Shown here piece after piece: positions 35,231 through 47,524 of a stretch of 62,388 bases of DNA. The stretch spans positions 93,510 through 155,897 of the forward strand of contig NW_019775920.1 in assembly GCF_001039355.2 (NCBI RefSeq), in the 5' to 3' direction. The position numbers were made by a program, and so were the translations under genes. The stretch comes from Lingula anatina. Lineage: Eukaryota > Brachiopoda > Lingulata > Lingulida > Lingulidae. Each line of letters opens with the position of its first letter. Position 1 is the stretch's first letter. The notes beneath the pieces are model-generated. The model saw nothing but the letters and a program-made list of their open reading frames with translations. It was not told the origin of the DNA and made no database searches.

Positions 35231-36116
35231 ATTTCCTCAGATTTAATTCTTAGGCATGTTAACAGTTTCATTATTTAATTTTAATTATTTAATTATTAAA
35301 ATAAGATACGTAAAAGTGTTTGTTTGGCATTTCCTGCATCTTTACAACATTATTAGTTGATTATGTAAAAATGATGGTAAACTTGTTATCGTGTATTGTG
35401 TAATAAACTTTCAAAAATGGAAATAAACTCATATCATTGCAGTTTGTTAGATTCAATCATTAAAATTTGATGTATAATTTGCAGTTTAACATAATGTACC
35501 TTTGCATCAGAATTGACAGTAGCCTATTTTGTGCATAGTTATTTCCTTTTTTTGTCTGTACATTTGACAGCTTTGCTGCCTTGTTGACTTTAATTTCTTA
35601 TTCTATATGTGAACTGAAAATATGAGAGGAAAAATAAAACCCAATATACAAAAAACATCGTGGTTGCACATTTTGTTCAAGACTCCATTGAATTGCCAAA
35701 ACCGCGCACTGAGGGTTGTGCCCAACTCCAAGAGATTTGTGAAAAATTAATTTCTGGATCTGTTTATGTGGGGGAGTAATGATGTGGTTGATTAATGGCA
35801 CCTAGAAGTTGACCATCATCTCCAGTGACTTCAGTTCAGTGTATAGCACCTCATCTGATGGTTCAGGAACAGATTGTGTGGAAATGAATTATTGAAAAAA
35901 GTATGTGGAAGTTTTACTAAGGTTGAATCGGGATGAAATTATTATCGAACATTCCATTGAAAAATGTAAATAAATATCATGCTGAATTTTATCAAACATC
36001 TGTATAAATATTCCTCACACCAAAATAATTACTGGCGTAACAAATGTGATTTGAAATGTTTCCACGCAGGACCTAAAAGATGCATTAGGTCGAGGTAGAT
36101 TTATTCTTGCTAAGGG
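35231..36116. other. Intergenic, no gene seen
   Basis: AT-rich sequence with scattered AATAAA motifs and no recognisable coding or repeat structure. Confidence 0.5.
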
Positions 36117-36334
36117 CCCCTTTACACTGGACGGCGTCCTTTCTGCGTCCAGCAGTACGGCCCCATTTGAGAGTTAAAAAATTATAATACTTTACGTGCC
36201 GACAACTGGCCGATCATTGAGCATTCATTCTGATACAAAATCAATGCTCGTGTCTCCTTATTAAGACCACAGCAATGCCAAATTTCACGGTCGCAGAAAG
36301 GACGCCGAAAGGACGCCGTCCAGTGTAAAGGGGG
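36117..36334. mobile_element. Palindromic-ended MITE
   Basis: 27-bp inverted ends (36117-36143 and 36308-36334) begin CCCCTTTACACTGGACGG. Total length is about 218 bp with no ORF. Flanking TAA/TAT suggests, without proving, a PIF/Harbinger-type TWA target. Confidence 0.7.
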
Positions 36335-36559
36335 TATAACCAAAGACATGTCAAGTTTGATTACCATTTAAAGTAGTCCCTAATAAATGTAGAAATTCTC
36401 GTGAGCATCACATCAGCTAATATGGCACTTTCGAAAACTTTTTCCAAAAATTATCTGAATCACTTAGGGACATTCAGCTCACCACCATTTGAAACTAAAA
36501 ACTCTCTTTATTCACTTATCTACTCTGAAATAGAGACAATTTAACAAATTCGATTGAAC

Positions 36560-37045
36560 AGCGCTTTCATTGTTTATACTCCAAAATTGGGGAGGAACAA
36601 CTGCCTGCTATTTTATAAAAGAACTTAAAATGAATTATGGCAGTTTTAAAGTTTTACTAAAAACTAATTTATGTCTTTAAGAGTTTCTGTATCGTGGCGG
36701 GGTTATCTCGATACTCTCTGGAATACAACTAAAAGATACCACTTCCAGTGAAGTGAGATTAATACTTGTTTTGAATAAATCAGAAAATATTATATTTCTT
36801 ATTGAAAGAGTACCAAGTGTAGTGTGGAATGACATATTTTTGGCATGTACTCAATCTGTCATCAGTGGAAACTTTTGCATGGAATTTATTCAACAGGAAA
36901 ATACTTAAAGAATGTGAGATTTCAGAACATGATGTATGCAAACACTGTCCTTCTGTACAGTATGATATTCTTTAATTCTTTGTAGAGTGTGTTAAAAAAT
37001 TTCAAAAATATGGAAATCAATAAAATGTAAAAAACTGACTAGAGA
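36560..37045 (+). pseudogene. LINE reverse-transcriptase 3' remnant
   Basis: With frameshifts and at least one stop, this reads like the C-terminal tail of a non-LTR retrotransposon ORF2. A WNLFNRKILKECEIS-type phrase is followed by DVCKHC and FFVEC, the cysteine pattern of the zf-RVT domain. The reverse-transcriptase core is not present. The LINE clade cannot be assigned from this. Confidence 0.6.
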
Positions 37046-38588
37046 AGAAAAAATAGGGAACATATATTTATCAACAGATATGTATAAAAAATAATGGGTG
37101 CTAAGTATATCATTCACCTGTATAAATTTAGAGAAGAAAATAACTGATATTGTGGCATTTTTTGAGCAACGTTATGTTTTATTTTTAACTTGTACATACT
37201 TTGAAATGGTGAATGACATTTTATAAAAAAAAATCTCGTTACTCCCCTGCGCCTGTGCGTTCCCTCACCGATACTCTCCAGTACCGATACCCCCCCCCCT
37301 TCCTCCAGTAGATTTTTGCATTATGTACATCAAAACGACCCACATCGATAGATCCCTTGTAAAGTGACCGTTATAGGCGCACCGTTACTTCCCCATACAG
37401 ATTTTCCCCCACATCGTTGCTTCCCCACATATTTACTCCCCCACGTCTTCACTCCCGCGATGCAAGTTTCATTTTACTGACATTGTTAGCCATCGATATA
37501 ATAGCCCGGCCTACCATGGATCGGGTGGTTTCTTTTTCAAATTGAAAAATGCGTTGGGTTATGTGGAAAATTTTACAATCGATCCCAAGGATACCCTTTT
37601 AAATCATCCTCATTTTGGATTTGACGAACAACTTTAAATAAACATTTTTTTAATTCCGAGTCCGAATGACCATAGAATTTATTTGCCATGCTTATTAACC
37701 ATATCTGAGATTTACAAAAGAAATTCGTCTACCGACCAGTTAATTCTTTTATATATTGTAATTTGTAACATTAGGCCCAATATTACAGACGCTGCTTGTT
37801 AATTAACTTATCAATTTTGTTTAGCCTATTTTGCCACTTTTATTTAGCGTAGATCTACATTACTTGATTTTCTAGGGCCTCAAAATCCATCGTAATCTCC
37901 TCTAATATGGAGATGCTCTGCCCAGCACTATTGAATGTAAATGGAAGTTTTAATACCGTTATCGAACATCGCTCATCTTTCTGAACGACAGGTCTATAAT
38001 GATATGATTTTGATATCCTTTCTTTTTGGTGGTAAAACAGAATTTATTATATTTCTATGAGTTGTTTATCATGTAATCATACGAACAGTTGTTATCCCTT
38101 TAACCGGGCTGGGTGTGGCACAGTTAAATCAAGGGGTACATTACAAGACAGAAGATTAGTGCTGTTCGTAATTGGTTTCTTTATAACGATCTCGCAGGCA
38201 ATACGTACCATCGGATTTATCTGTTCCACCCGTTTTAAGGATTTATGAAGTTACAAAAAATAAAGCCGTTTGTTTGTTTTTTTTTCGCCTTAGATCTTTA
38301 TTACAAATAAAATTAAAAAGAAAAAAAAAAAACAGTAACTGCAACGCATTAAATTAATTCAGTGGTTCCTAGGATTGCCCAAAGACAGCATAAATGATAA
38401 AATCCAACATTTCCACGAAGACAAAGGCGACAATTATCGCTTTTGTAATGTTTTTTTAAAACCAATAATTCAACAAATTGAGCGGTGAGTTAATTATCGT
38501 TGGTTAAAGCCAATTTTGAGCAAAATAAATAAAAAAGAATAAGATAAACAAAAATTGGGTGTAATATGTAAAACGTAACCACCGTTGA
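37046..38588. other. Intergenic, no gene seen
   Basis: AT-rich with C-rich patches near 37288 and homopolymers near 38276-38330. No gene recognised. Confidence 0.5.
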
Positions 38589-38734
38589 CAGGCCCGTAGC
38601 CAGGGGACCCCCCTTTTGCTGGGAAAAGGTCCCCTCTGGGTAAACATTTATCTAGGCACATGAAGGTTTCATGGTAAATGGTCCACTTTTTCCGAAAAAG
38701 AACCCCCCGTTTGAAATTGCTGGCTACGGGCCTG
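38589..38734. mobile_element. MITE family Z, copy 2 (intact)
   Basis: Inverted ends CAGGCCCGTAGCCAG / CTGGCTACGGGCCTG, 146 bp. It is flanked by the 5-bp direct repeat GTTGA (38584-38588 and 38735-38739). The CAG ends and short duplication resemble non-autonomous hAT elements of the 5-bp-duplication class. Confidence 0.85.
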
Positions 38735-38796
38735 GTTGAAGATCAAAGTGAAGTACATAGCATCAGCATACAAATCCAGGATTATTTGAAGTGTGA

Positions 38797-38832
38797 GTGT
38801 GTGTGTGTGTGGTGGGGGGGGGGGGCAGGGCN
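38797..38832. repeat. (GT)n/G-run with N
   Basis: A GT repeat runs into a G homopolymer and then an N at 38832. It is low-complexity and poorly sequenced. Confidence 0.85.
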
Positions 38833-39173
38833 TTTTAGTTCATTGAGTTTTGTGACAAAAATGGCTGATTACAGGTGCCCAGATTAGTTTGATACTGCCC
38901 TCAAGATGAATTTTTCGGAGATATTCAAACAGTCCAACCAGCTGTGCAAGTTTTCACCCGATGGGAATTACTTGGTAGGAAAGTGCTTATTTTTTTTATC
39001 TTTATTTATTTTTCATAACAAACAGTTATTTGTTATGATTAATGTTGTCATATGTGTTTTTTTTATCATTTATGACTACGAAAATAAAACAATATTAAGC
39101 TCCAATGCCCTTGGGTAACCCTTGGTGAGCATTGGCACCTTATGTTATACATTATGCATTGGTTAATATTGTC

Positions 39174-39182
39174 ACTGTGTGT

Positions 39183-39213
<31 letters not shown>

Positions 39214-39222
39214 GGGGGGGGA
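39174..39222. repeat. (GT)n followed by long G-run
   Basis: GT dinucleotides grade into about 22 G residues. A C-rich run near 39431 and a T homopolymer near 39588-39612 follow. No gene seen around these. Confidence 0.85.
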
Positions 39223-40825
39223 ATCTGGAAGCGAAGCCAACCATCACCCCCCTCCCCCCCTCTCTTGGCATGGGGTTCAGGGACGGCGAAATTTTTTGTT
39301 ATTTTAGAGGACGAACGGTGCCATTTGGTACAGTTTAGAACTATAGGCCTAATTCACATTTAAATTCTAATTTTAAGAGGAAGCATTGGTATGATTTTTT
39401 TAAGAATTCGAAGGGATGGTCAGGACCCCCTGACCCCCCCCCCCCAAACCTGCCACTCTACAGTCATTTGTCACAAATCACAAAGGTAAGCTGCACACAG
39501 TCTGTTTTTATATTAATTTGTATGAGTAAAGTTACAAAGCATATCATTTCAGTATTTGTTTTCTTATTTTTCCACGAAATCTCGAATGATTTTTTTTTTT
39601 TTTTTTTTTTTGTCTCAAGTGGGTGGTGTACTTCTGAAAAAAAATATATAACGGGGACGTATAGGAATGAGCCTCGGGGGCGTCTCAATAATGCAAAGGT
39701 TCATTGGTCCCAAAGTTCATTAGTCCGAAAAATCGTATGCACCCGCTTCTGATGAACTTTATTTGCCGGTTCACGGGACATTTTTTGGGAAAACAGAAGA
39801 AAAAGAATTATTATCAAGTTATAAGCAAAAGATACGGTGCATGGGACAGTTTAAAGCAGAATATAGGCCTATTAGGCACATATAGGCCTAATGATACAGA
39901 GGAGCGTAAAACAAGCCCACTTCTCCGGTTTTTCCATGCAGAACTTTGCATTTTTTGCCTTTCATCAGCCTCTCCCTAAAATGTTGCACACCGCGTTAAC
40001 TGTTCACTTCCTGGGAAGAAGTTTTCAGAGTATGCAGACGATGATGCTCTGAAGACATTAATAAAAGGGGGGTAAAGGTTGTCTAAAATTATACTGTATG
40101 TAGGCTACTTACATGTAAAGAAACGTACCTGTGGTGTAGGGAAGGGATGGACCATGAAAAAATTAACTAAATTTATTTTAGCTAAGTGCAATGAAGGATA
40201 TTGATACTGTCTTTCAAAATCCGCAGAAATGTAAATACAATAGTTTGAAACCTATCTCCCCTGAAAACGTTTACCATTATTAAAGGGGTGTGTGTGTGTG
40301 AGTTGATGGTTTGGGGGGGGGGGGTTGTAGGCCTACTTGGGTTGGAATTATCTAAATTTCAGTTATTTTCAATAGGTTCTTTCACGTCTTTTCACGTCTT
40401 GAAAAGTAACTGATATTAAATATTATCAAAATATAAAAAGATATAATAAATTGAAGACAGAGAAAGACTGCCACGCGCTTAACCTTTGACCCCTGTCTCA
40501 CCGGATGTACCAGTCCTGATACCAGTGGCTTGACTGGCAGTATTCGCTGCGGAGCTGTTGTGACCTATATACATAGTTGAGCAGAGCGGGAACATTTTAC
40601 TCGTCTGACGCCAAGGCGAACATGTACTGCTTATGACAGACGCAAGTTTGATTTGAAGGAGTAGGCCATTCTGCGCCTTCTGCATTCTTTCATGACATAA
40701 ACAATTGTGACGACGGTTCGGTAAGTAGTCTTGCTAGCTCTTAAATTTGTTCCACTCTCAACATTGATCTTTGTGGGCATTTTTTTCATTTTTTCTGCCC
40801 CGCCCAATAAATCTTTTATTTTCAG

Positions 40826-40985
40826 CAGGCCTGTAGCCAGGAGAGGGGGGCGGGTCGAACGAAACACTCATTTAACCTGGAAAAGGTCCGCTCTTGGTGA
40901 AAATTTATATAGGTATACGAAACTTTCATGGTGAAAGGTCCACTTGTTCAGAACCTCCCCTTTTATATTGCTGGGTACAGGCCTG
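40826..40985. mobile_element. MITE family Z, copy 3 (intact)
   Basis: 160 bp with ends CAGGCCTGTAGCCAG / CTGGGTACAGGCCTG. Flanked by TTCAG on both sides (40821-40825 and 40986-40990), a second independent 5-bp target duplication for this family. The two AAAGGTCC-type phrases are conserved inside. Confidence 0.85.
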
Positions 40986-41889
40986 TTCAGCACGGGTCCT
41001 TGAAAAAGGTAGAAATGGACCAAAAGAGACCTCTAGGTATGAATAGCAGACCTTTTGAGATTGCATTGAGTTCTTCATAGGAAAAATTAACTCGCTTCTG
41101 CACCAGAAAGATGTTTTTTTTTTTTTTTTAAACCTGGCGATACACTCTTGGAGGTAGTAATCAGGTCAAGGTCGCCATTTTTGTGGTGGATTCCACTTCG
41201 CGGCTGTGGTTTGGAGCACAGTTGCTCCAATTTATTGTTTATAATTAACTATCACAGGCATAGTTGACCCTAATAAAAAATTTAACGGAATATGTTCAGT
41301 AAGGCAAGTATTTGAAAAGTGAATTTTGAAGTTTAATTTATAATATTAAATAATAATTAAGTTTTCACTGGTTTTACTTACTGATGAAGTGAACCCGAGC
41401 AGCTAAATTCACTTATTCTTGTGGTAGCTACAGTCTAGTAGCATTTGCTACAGCGTGTTCAGGGGCACAGACAACTCATCTTTTTTTCACTTTTATTTAC
41501 CCTGATACTTCTTCACAAATTTATAGCTCCTTGATCAAAATCTACCCTGGCACTATTGCTGAATGTCAGCTACAGTGGTATGATTAAGTACAGTATAGAT
41601 GTTGTATGGGTCAGAGAATGCGAACTAGATGTAAAGGGTATGCCTGATGTCTTGTAGCGGAGTGAGGGATGTTGAATCTTTTGCTACTAATTTGACACTG
41701 AACTGTAGGTGGCACTGCAGTTTTCATTTTTATAGTCCACAACCGACAACACTGCATTGGAGAGTGATCACTGTGGTTATTGCTATTGTAGACTTGTTTA
41801 GATTGCTTGCAATTGTCTTGCACACGTCCGCCTCGGAGTTTAAGATATAAGACAATAACAGGTGTTGATTTCATAATGAGGATCATTGG

Positions 41890-42612
41890 CAGGGGGCCTG
41901 ATGTCTCCACCTGATCTGACTTACGCACCTGTTGGCCTGTCTTGGCACGTGAAGAGCATACCAGGTTGAGGAAGGAAAAATCTTCAATCACAACAACAAC
42001 AATTATTATTATAATGATACGGGTTTATTGTGCTTCTTTGCAATATATAAAAACATACATTGAATGTATATATAAAATGTAAGTTACAGTATTAAAATGG
42101 GATTAGGTAAAGAGTTTACTTTTAAAATAAATATTGAAAGGAAATGGAAAAAAAAACTTTGAATAAAAAACATTCATCATTCCTTAAAAAGCTGAAAAGT
42201 TCACGAACACAGTTCATTGGTACATGTATAAGCTATATGGAATAAAAGTGTTTCTTTATCGTTTGGTTCAATATTTTGGTAAAATGTAACTATTTCTTAA
42301 GTCCTTTTCAGTGACATTTAAAGTTTCTGATAAAGTTAAATGGGAAATGATGAATACATACTAAAGCATCTACTGGTTCTACTTATTGAGTGTGAGTGCG
42401 ACTGCTGTGAGTTTGCTTCCTCTTTAGTATCCTTTCTAGAGGTTTCTTCTTAGAGCTCAGAACCTTAGACAAAGTTTATAATAATATCATGATGATGATG
42501 ATTTGCAGGGGGCGTGACCTCTCCACCTGGCTTGTTTTAACTCACCTACAGTGTTCCTTTCTTTTCACACGAAGAGCAGACCTGGTGAGGGAAGGAAAAT
42601 GCTTAGATTACA
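41890..42612. repeat. Diverged direct-repeat pair
   Basis: Segments at about 41890-41990 and 42506-42612 share CAGGGGGC-TGA-TCTCCACCTG, GAAGAGCA and GAGGAAGGAAAA phrases in order. They may be ends of an unidentified element; the ~500 bp between them show no ORF of known family. Confidence 0.45.
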
Positions 42613-44065
42613 ACATTCCCCCCCACTTTTATTAAAAGAAAGGCAAAATGGGGTAAATTTTCCCCACAATAAATTTCAATACGTGTTTGAACATGAAAAA
42701 ATTTCAACAGAATTACTGACCTCCAGCTTTGATCAGACTGATGTTAGCTGTTCTAAATACTCAAAGCATCACCGGATAGAGTCTGTTAATTCAGTAGTTA
42801 GTTACACCATTTATTCAGTGATATCTATGGATGGTTTTCTTGTCAACAGTGCACGTTCTTTGAATACATTAAACCACTATGAATGAGGCCTCAACATAAA
42901 TTTTTTAACCAGGTTGCCCTTTCTCTGCCTCAACTTGCCCATTATTAATGAAAAATATTGAACCACTTGATAAATAAAATTTATCATTACATTTTACTAG
43001 TGTATAAAAAAAATCAATTGTGTTAATTAAATGTCATCTTTGAGTTATTTTTCCAAATCCATGAACAAGTGGATTGGCAATCGTGACAGTGGTACCTGAC
43101 ACAATTAGTCGGACAGGTTAATTTTCAAATTCGGACCTCCTTGACTTCTGTGACCATTATAGTGCACTTGGCGCATCTGACGCAGTTGTGCAATGCTTTG
43201 TTTGTTGACAAAAGGCAAGTGTTGCAGTTTACAAGCGCGTCGTAACTTTATTGTGCAAAAGGGAAAAAACACGTGAAATGTTTCAATATTTTAACATCAG
43301 ATGTAACATTGCACTGCCAATAGGAAAAAAAATCACTTGTCTGTTGGGCAACTGGACGTAAAATTTTCTTGCCCGACCGCTGATTTTAATTGCCCTGGGC
43401 AATCGGACAACTGTTTGTGTTGAGCCCTGAAAGGTAAGGTATATACATAGTGATTTACATCTGAAACTGGTTTCTTTAAATAAGATAGTCACAAGATATA
43501 CTGGCCATTGTCATAGTAAAGGTTATGCGTTTAATTAAAGCTTCACATATATATATACACACACACACAGAATTTACATTCTTGTACACATCACCGGCCT
43601 AAGTGGTGAGTGGACTTGTCATGCTTCGCAATTTAGTTTTGCACGTAATTAAATACCAATTTTGTTAACATTGCTGCACAATATAACTTCATTTTGGGTA
43701 GAATACCCTATGGTGGTGCAGTACTAACATATTTACATCAAAATCCCTTTTCGTCAGATTATTAAGTTTCCTGTATTTTGGCCAAGAAATATTCCTAGTG
43801 ATGGGTAAGAATATCTGCACATCAGTTTGGGCGTGCCAATACAAACTGTTTCCCTATTCCATTACATATAATCTTTGGTCTTAGTATCCTGTAACAAAAG
43901 TGATGTTTTCACCAACAGTGAACCTTCTATAGTCAATTCGTTAGGACAGGATTTAATTTTTGTCATTGGGACCATAATACTCTCACTTTCTCCTGTAATC
44001 TCTAAGGCAAGGTAGTTATGGGCTTTCTTTTTGCCTGACACATATTGTGAGAAAAATTAGCAGTA
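42613..44065. other. Intergenic, no gene seen
   Basis: AT-rich, with a short AC run near 43557-43570. No recognisable gene, although the decayed frame in the next entry may begin or end in this interval. Confidence 0.4.
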
Positions 44066-44470
44066 AAAAGATGATCAGAAAGTAAATGGGAGTTGCAATT
44101 TCATGTTTTCAAATTTTACTGCTTTGTACAGGTCAAAATATTCCGTTGTTGATGTTGTGGTGATGTATGTTGTGTATCTGAAGACAGGTGCAGGATTTGC
44201 TTTTGCATGACCAATGGCTAGCAGAGTGGTGGATAGGACTTTAAGTTTATACGCTAAACCAAGTGAAAACACTAGACCAAAACTTGCAATGCCCAAAGCT
44301 GCATATGACAATATTTCTCGAATGTTGAGTTCTGTATATCTGGTAATTTTAGCTCTCCAAATAGCAGGGCCTCTGCCAATGATTGAAAAATTGTTTGTCC
44401 CTTATTGGTTGCATCCATGGCCTTGTCTAGATTTATTGTACCACCAGCGTTAGCGCTGGCGGTACACATG
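44066..44470 (-). pseudogene. Decayed transmembrane-protein fragment
   Basis: Two overlapping minus-strand frames appear to be pieces of one broken frame. One includes TIFQSLAEALLFGELKLP. The other contains a strong membrane segment, AALGIASFGLVFSLGLAYKL. A retroelement-encoded membrane protein is one possibility, but I cannot name the family. It lies just outside the left Gypsy fragment, in the same orientation. Confidence 0.3.
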
Positions 44471-44545
44471 GTTTCGGTCTCGTCCGGATCGTTCCGCCGG
44501 CTCCGCCGGACGGCTACCGTTACCGCTTCTCCTCCTAGACGGTAA
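44446..44545. other. GC-rich palindromic patch
   Basis: An isolated CpG-rich segment with local palindromes (CCAGCGTTAGCGCTGG; CCGCCGGCTCCGCCGGACGG) ends at the N at 44557. Its composition is unlike both neighbours. Possibly a transposon end or assembly insert. Confidence 0.45.
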
Positions 44546-44879
44546 GGCCCCCCATANCTAACGCACTACATCGTCACACTCTCCCCCCTTTTGACGAACA
44601 AAACTCCCCCCTATTATTACAATATAAACCATTATTTTTAATTGTTAAACTAACAATTACTATAATTCAACAACTGAAATCGTACTTTACATTTAAAATA
44701 AGCACGTAAAGCAAATAAGTCATTATTGTTATGCCAAGATTCAACATTTAACTTTAACACAAGCAAAGTCAATTAAATCCATCTCTCAGCATAAATGTCC
44801 ATCCTTAGGAATGCAAAACAAAGTTTTAAATCCGTTATCACTTTAAATCAACTTTAAAAGCAAACAAAGTGATTTTAAC

Positions 44880-45413
44880 TCAAAGTGATTGATACAAAGT
44901 TTTCCAGTGAAACAAAGTCAACAAAGAATTCAGAATCTCAGTCTTAGGCTCCATACCATTTCCATAAATGTATATTTTCACAAATTTAATGTCCTCATCG
45001 GAACAGTTATCTGGTAATATTGCTAGTCCTTCACTTTGCACATAGTCCATCAGTTCCCATACATTTCTCATATTTAATGTCAATATCAGAAAATGAATAA
45101 ATCCATTCACCAACTGGATCCACAGTTTTTCCTCGAATTCACCAGTCCCACACGAATGAACATCACCATGACATTTACGTAAAAGCGAATTGTCCTTTTC
45201 CATCGATCTGCAATACCAGCACACCAATCCTGGAGTCATATACCACGGCAAATGAACAGATTTCATATGACGTCCAAGATGTCTACTCAGGTCAGCACTG
45301 GACACCAGACACAAACCACACTGAACTACTTTTCTTTCTTTCTTCTTTCTGCACTTTGAGTGGGTAGCTTCCTCCCCCTCTTCACCAATTAGGACAGTAG
45401 GATCTTCCACCAA
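44880..45413 (-). CDS. Gypsy accessory ORF with C2H2-like finger (copy 2)
   Basis: 177 residues between the integrase end and the 3' LTR. CGLCLVSSADLSRHLGRH and a following KSVH fit C-x2-C-x13-H-x4-H. CWYCRS and a later Cys/His cluster could form a second site. The rest is hydrophobic and acidic, with no membrane anchor typical of an envelope protein. Compared with copy 1, the start is damaged by a 1-bp change near 45430, so the true start is probably further upstream. It is not a standard Gypsy product; its role is unknown. Confidence 0.6.
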   Translation of the reverse strand: MVEDPTVLIGEEGEEATHSKCRKKKERKVVQCGLCLVSSADLSRHLGRHMKSVHLPWYMTPGLVCWYCRSMEKDNSLLRKCHGDVHSCGTGEFEEKLWIQLVNGFIHFLILTLNMRNVWELMDYVQSEGLAILPDNCSDEDIKFVKIYIYGNGMEPKTEILNSLLTLFHWKTLYQSL

Positions 45414-46018
45414 ATCAGTGTCATCATAATCGGGACAAAATAGGCTTCATCTAGCATGTCTGAATTATCCATATCTGACATAAACTTATACAATGGTTTA
45501 TTTTCTTGAACAAAAATAACATTATAAAGATCTTTTCTTTCAAATGAATATTAGCATATTACATTATAAACATATCTCATCCTTGTTGCCATATTACATT
45601 ACTAACATAGTATTACATTACTAACATAGTATTACAGCATTGCCACATTTACTATGTACAAATATTATTTTTATACCAAATCCCCAAGTAAGATACCATC
45701 ATTAAAATGTGAAATAAGAAAAGAATTGTTACCTTGACAACCTCTAATCCAATAACATGCAAAACACATGCTAAACTGCTACATATTAGTTTGAACAGTG
45801 TAACCATGTTAGGTAATATTTAACTTTTTTTTTTTTATAACCATAATCCAAAAAACACAAAAGTAGCTATCAACTTATTCATGCAGTGTTCAGTGTATCA
45901 TGCTCAACAATAAAATTCAACCAAATATTTAGAAAGCATATGCCAACTTGGACTGTTGTTTTGATCAAATTACCTGAAATATAATAGGAAGTTCAAACTA
46001 TAATATACTTTATATATA

Positions 46019-46023
46019 AATTT

Positions 46024-46054
<31 letters not shown>

Positions 46055-46058
46055 TTTT
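46019..46058. repeat. (TTTA)n microsatellite
   Basis: About nine tetranucleotide repeats just past the end of the next ORF; likely grown from an A-rich tail on the minus strand. Confidence 0.85.
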
Positions 46059-46375
46059 TTTAAATACTTGTATAGCTTGTCTCTGAGATAAAAAATTATC
46101 TCTATGCACTCTTCTTTCGACAACTCTTTATTCATTTCTTTTTCATGATCAATGAAATAGTCACATCCTGTTTCTGACAATAAACTTTCTCTCCATATCT
46201 TTCCTAGATGGATGACTATTTTAGCGTCTTTTGAGTTTTTTAATGCAATGTTTCTGATGGAATGTACATATAATGTTTCTGGAGTTTCAATCCAGTCTGT
46301 ACTCCAGTTAGAATCCTGCTCGCAGAGCCATTGAAGCTCTTCTTCTAGTATTCTCATAATATTTGATTCATCCAT
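46052..46375 (-). CDS. Unrecognised ORF inside Gypsy copy 2
   Basis: 107 residues, acidic and probably helical, beginning MDESNIMRILEEELQWLCEQ and ending with a lysine-rich tail. It lies between the integrase tail and the accessory finger ORF. The corresponding interval is deleted in copy 1. It could be a further element ORF or an unrelated insert; no family is recognised. Confidence 0.4.
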
Positions 46376-46498
46376 GATCTAAATAAAAAAATGCAAATAA
46401 ATAAATTAAATTCCTTTTATTTCAGCATTGCCGAAAATTAAGGAAGTATTTATATACAACTATACCTTAACTAATAAACAAAATATACATCAATATAA

Positions 46499-46870
46499 TC
46501 ATTCTAAAGCAAAATCTCTTAAAAGAGATGGCATCTTAATTTGTCTACCAAATCTTGATCTTTTTATAATTGGTTCCACCAACTGTGGTTCATTCAAATG
46601 AAAATCACTCTCTCTTTCAACAAATTTTCTCAATCTGTCATGATGTACCACCTGGATTTTTCCTTTTTTATCTTTAATTGTATAGAGAGGTGGGGATGCT
46701 CTAAGAACATTACATGGTCTTCTATATAAGGGTCTAAGTTTCTTACTTTCTCCCTTTTTATGACTTTCATCCCTCAAATATACCTTCTGACCACAAGTAT
46801 ATTCACTCTCTCTCAACTTTGCATTGTACAATTGTTTTTGACGTTTCTGCACTACTACAAAAATACAACT
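46499..46870 (-). pseudogene. Integrase C-terminal module (GPY/F-like)
   Basis: QKRQKQLYNAKL, then a basic region ending VVHHDRLRKF, matches the C-terminal DNA-binding module of Gypsy integrases. The zinc-binding and DD-E catalytic parts are missing. Upstream, the sequence jumps in another frame straight into the RNase H-integrase linker near 46860, marking an internal deletion. Confidence 0.7.
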
Positions 46871-46871
46871 C

Positions 46872-47060
46872 TGACTCTTTAGGTTCACCATTCTCTAACC
46901 AACCTATTATTTTCAAATTTGCATCTTTTCTCTGCAATTTTTTCAAGTCATATCCTTTCAACCAGTTGCATAATTCATCTCTTTCATTCTTATCAGTTTT
47001 ATCATTTGTATCAGCCCTCTGACACATCAAAACTGAACTGAATTTTTCACAATGTTTCAT
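46872..47060 (-). pseudogene. RNase H-integrase linker fragment
   Basis: Contains DELCNWLKGYDLKKLQRKD and WLENGEPKES, typical of the segment preceding the integrase zinc finger. Separated from the RNase H frame by a frame change near 47100. Confidence 0.6.
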
Positions 47061-47135
47061 TCTTTATATCACCAACTGCATTCGATTCAACTACATTGTC
47101 ATCTGATTTTTTTTTCCCCAGAGGAATTACATCTT

Positions 47136-47519
47136 TCACATCAGTCTCAAACCTGACCAATTTCTATGTACTCTCTGACAATAATGACATCCTCCCCAGG
47201 GTAAATCACTCAATTTCACTCCAACCTTATAGCAATCACACTCTTTCATAGCTACAGGTATTCTTGATAATGCATCTGCATTTCCATGTTTCTTTCCTGG
47301 TCTATGTTCACTGGTAAAATTATACTGAGATAATTCTTCTAACCGTCTCGCTAACTGACCATGTGGGTTTTTAAATCCTAACAACCACACTAAACTATGA
47401 TGATCTGTTCGGATTCTGAACTTTCTTCCCAACAAATAATGTCTATATTGTCTACAGAAGTTTACAACAGCCAAGAGCTCTTTTCTAGTTGTACAATAAT
47501 GCCGCTGTATAGGTGACAT
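47136..47519 (-). pseudogene. Gypsy RNase H fragment
   Basis: Starts abruptly inside the domain at SPIQRHYCTTRKELLAVV. It retains the catalytic Glu (RKELLA), an Asp (IRTDHHSL) and the final Asp (GNADALSR). The first catalytic Asp and the whole reverse transcriptase are absent. HRPGKKHGNADALSR is diagnostic of Ty3/Gypsy. Confidence 0.85.
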
Positions 47520-47524
47520 AATTT

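Larger units (their letters stand above)
44558..47519 (-). mobile_element. Gypsy element, partial copy 2
   Basis: On the minus strand it runs from an RNase H fragment through an integrase tail and an accessory ORF to a polypurine tract. About 21 bp of LTR follow, cut off at the N. It is closely similar to the element at 48804-55638 over shared parts. It lacks gag, protease, reverse transcriptase and the integrase core. The missing 3' LTR may lie in the unresolved gap. Confidence 0.8.

Noticed and set aside
39132-39363. Gly-rich frames
   Set aside because: Translations of GT and G homopolymer runs.
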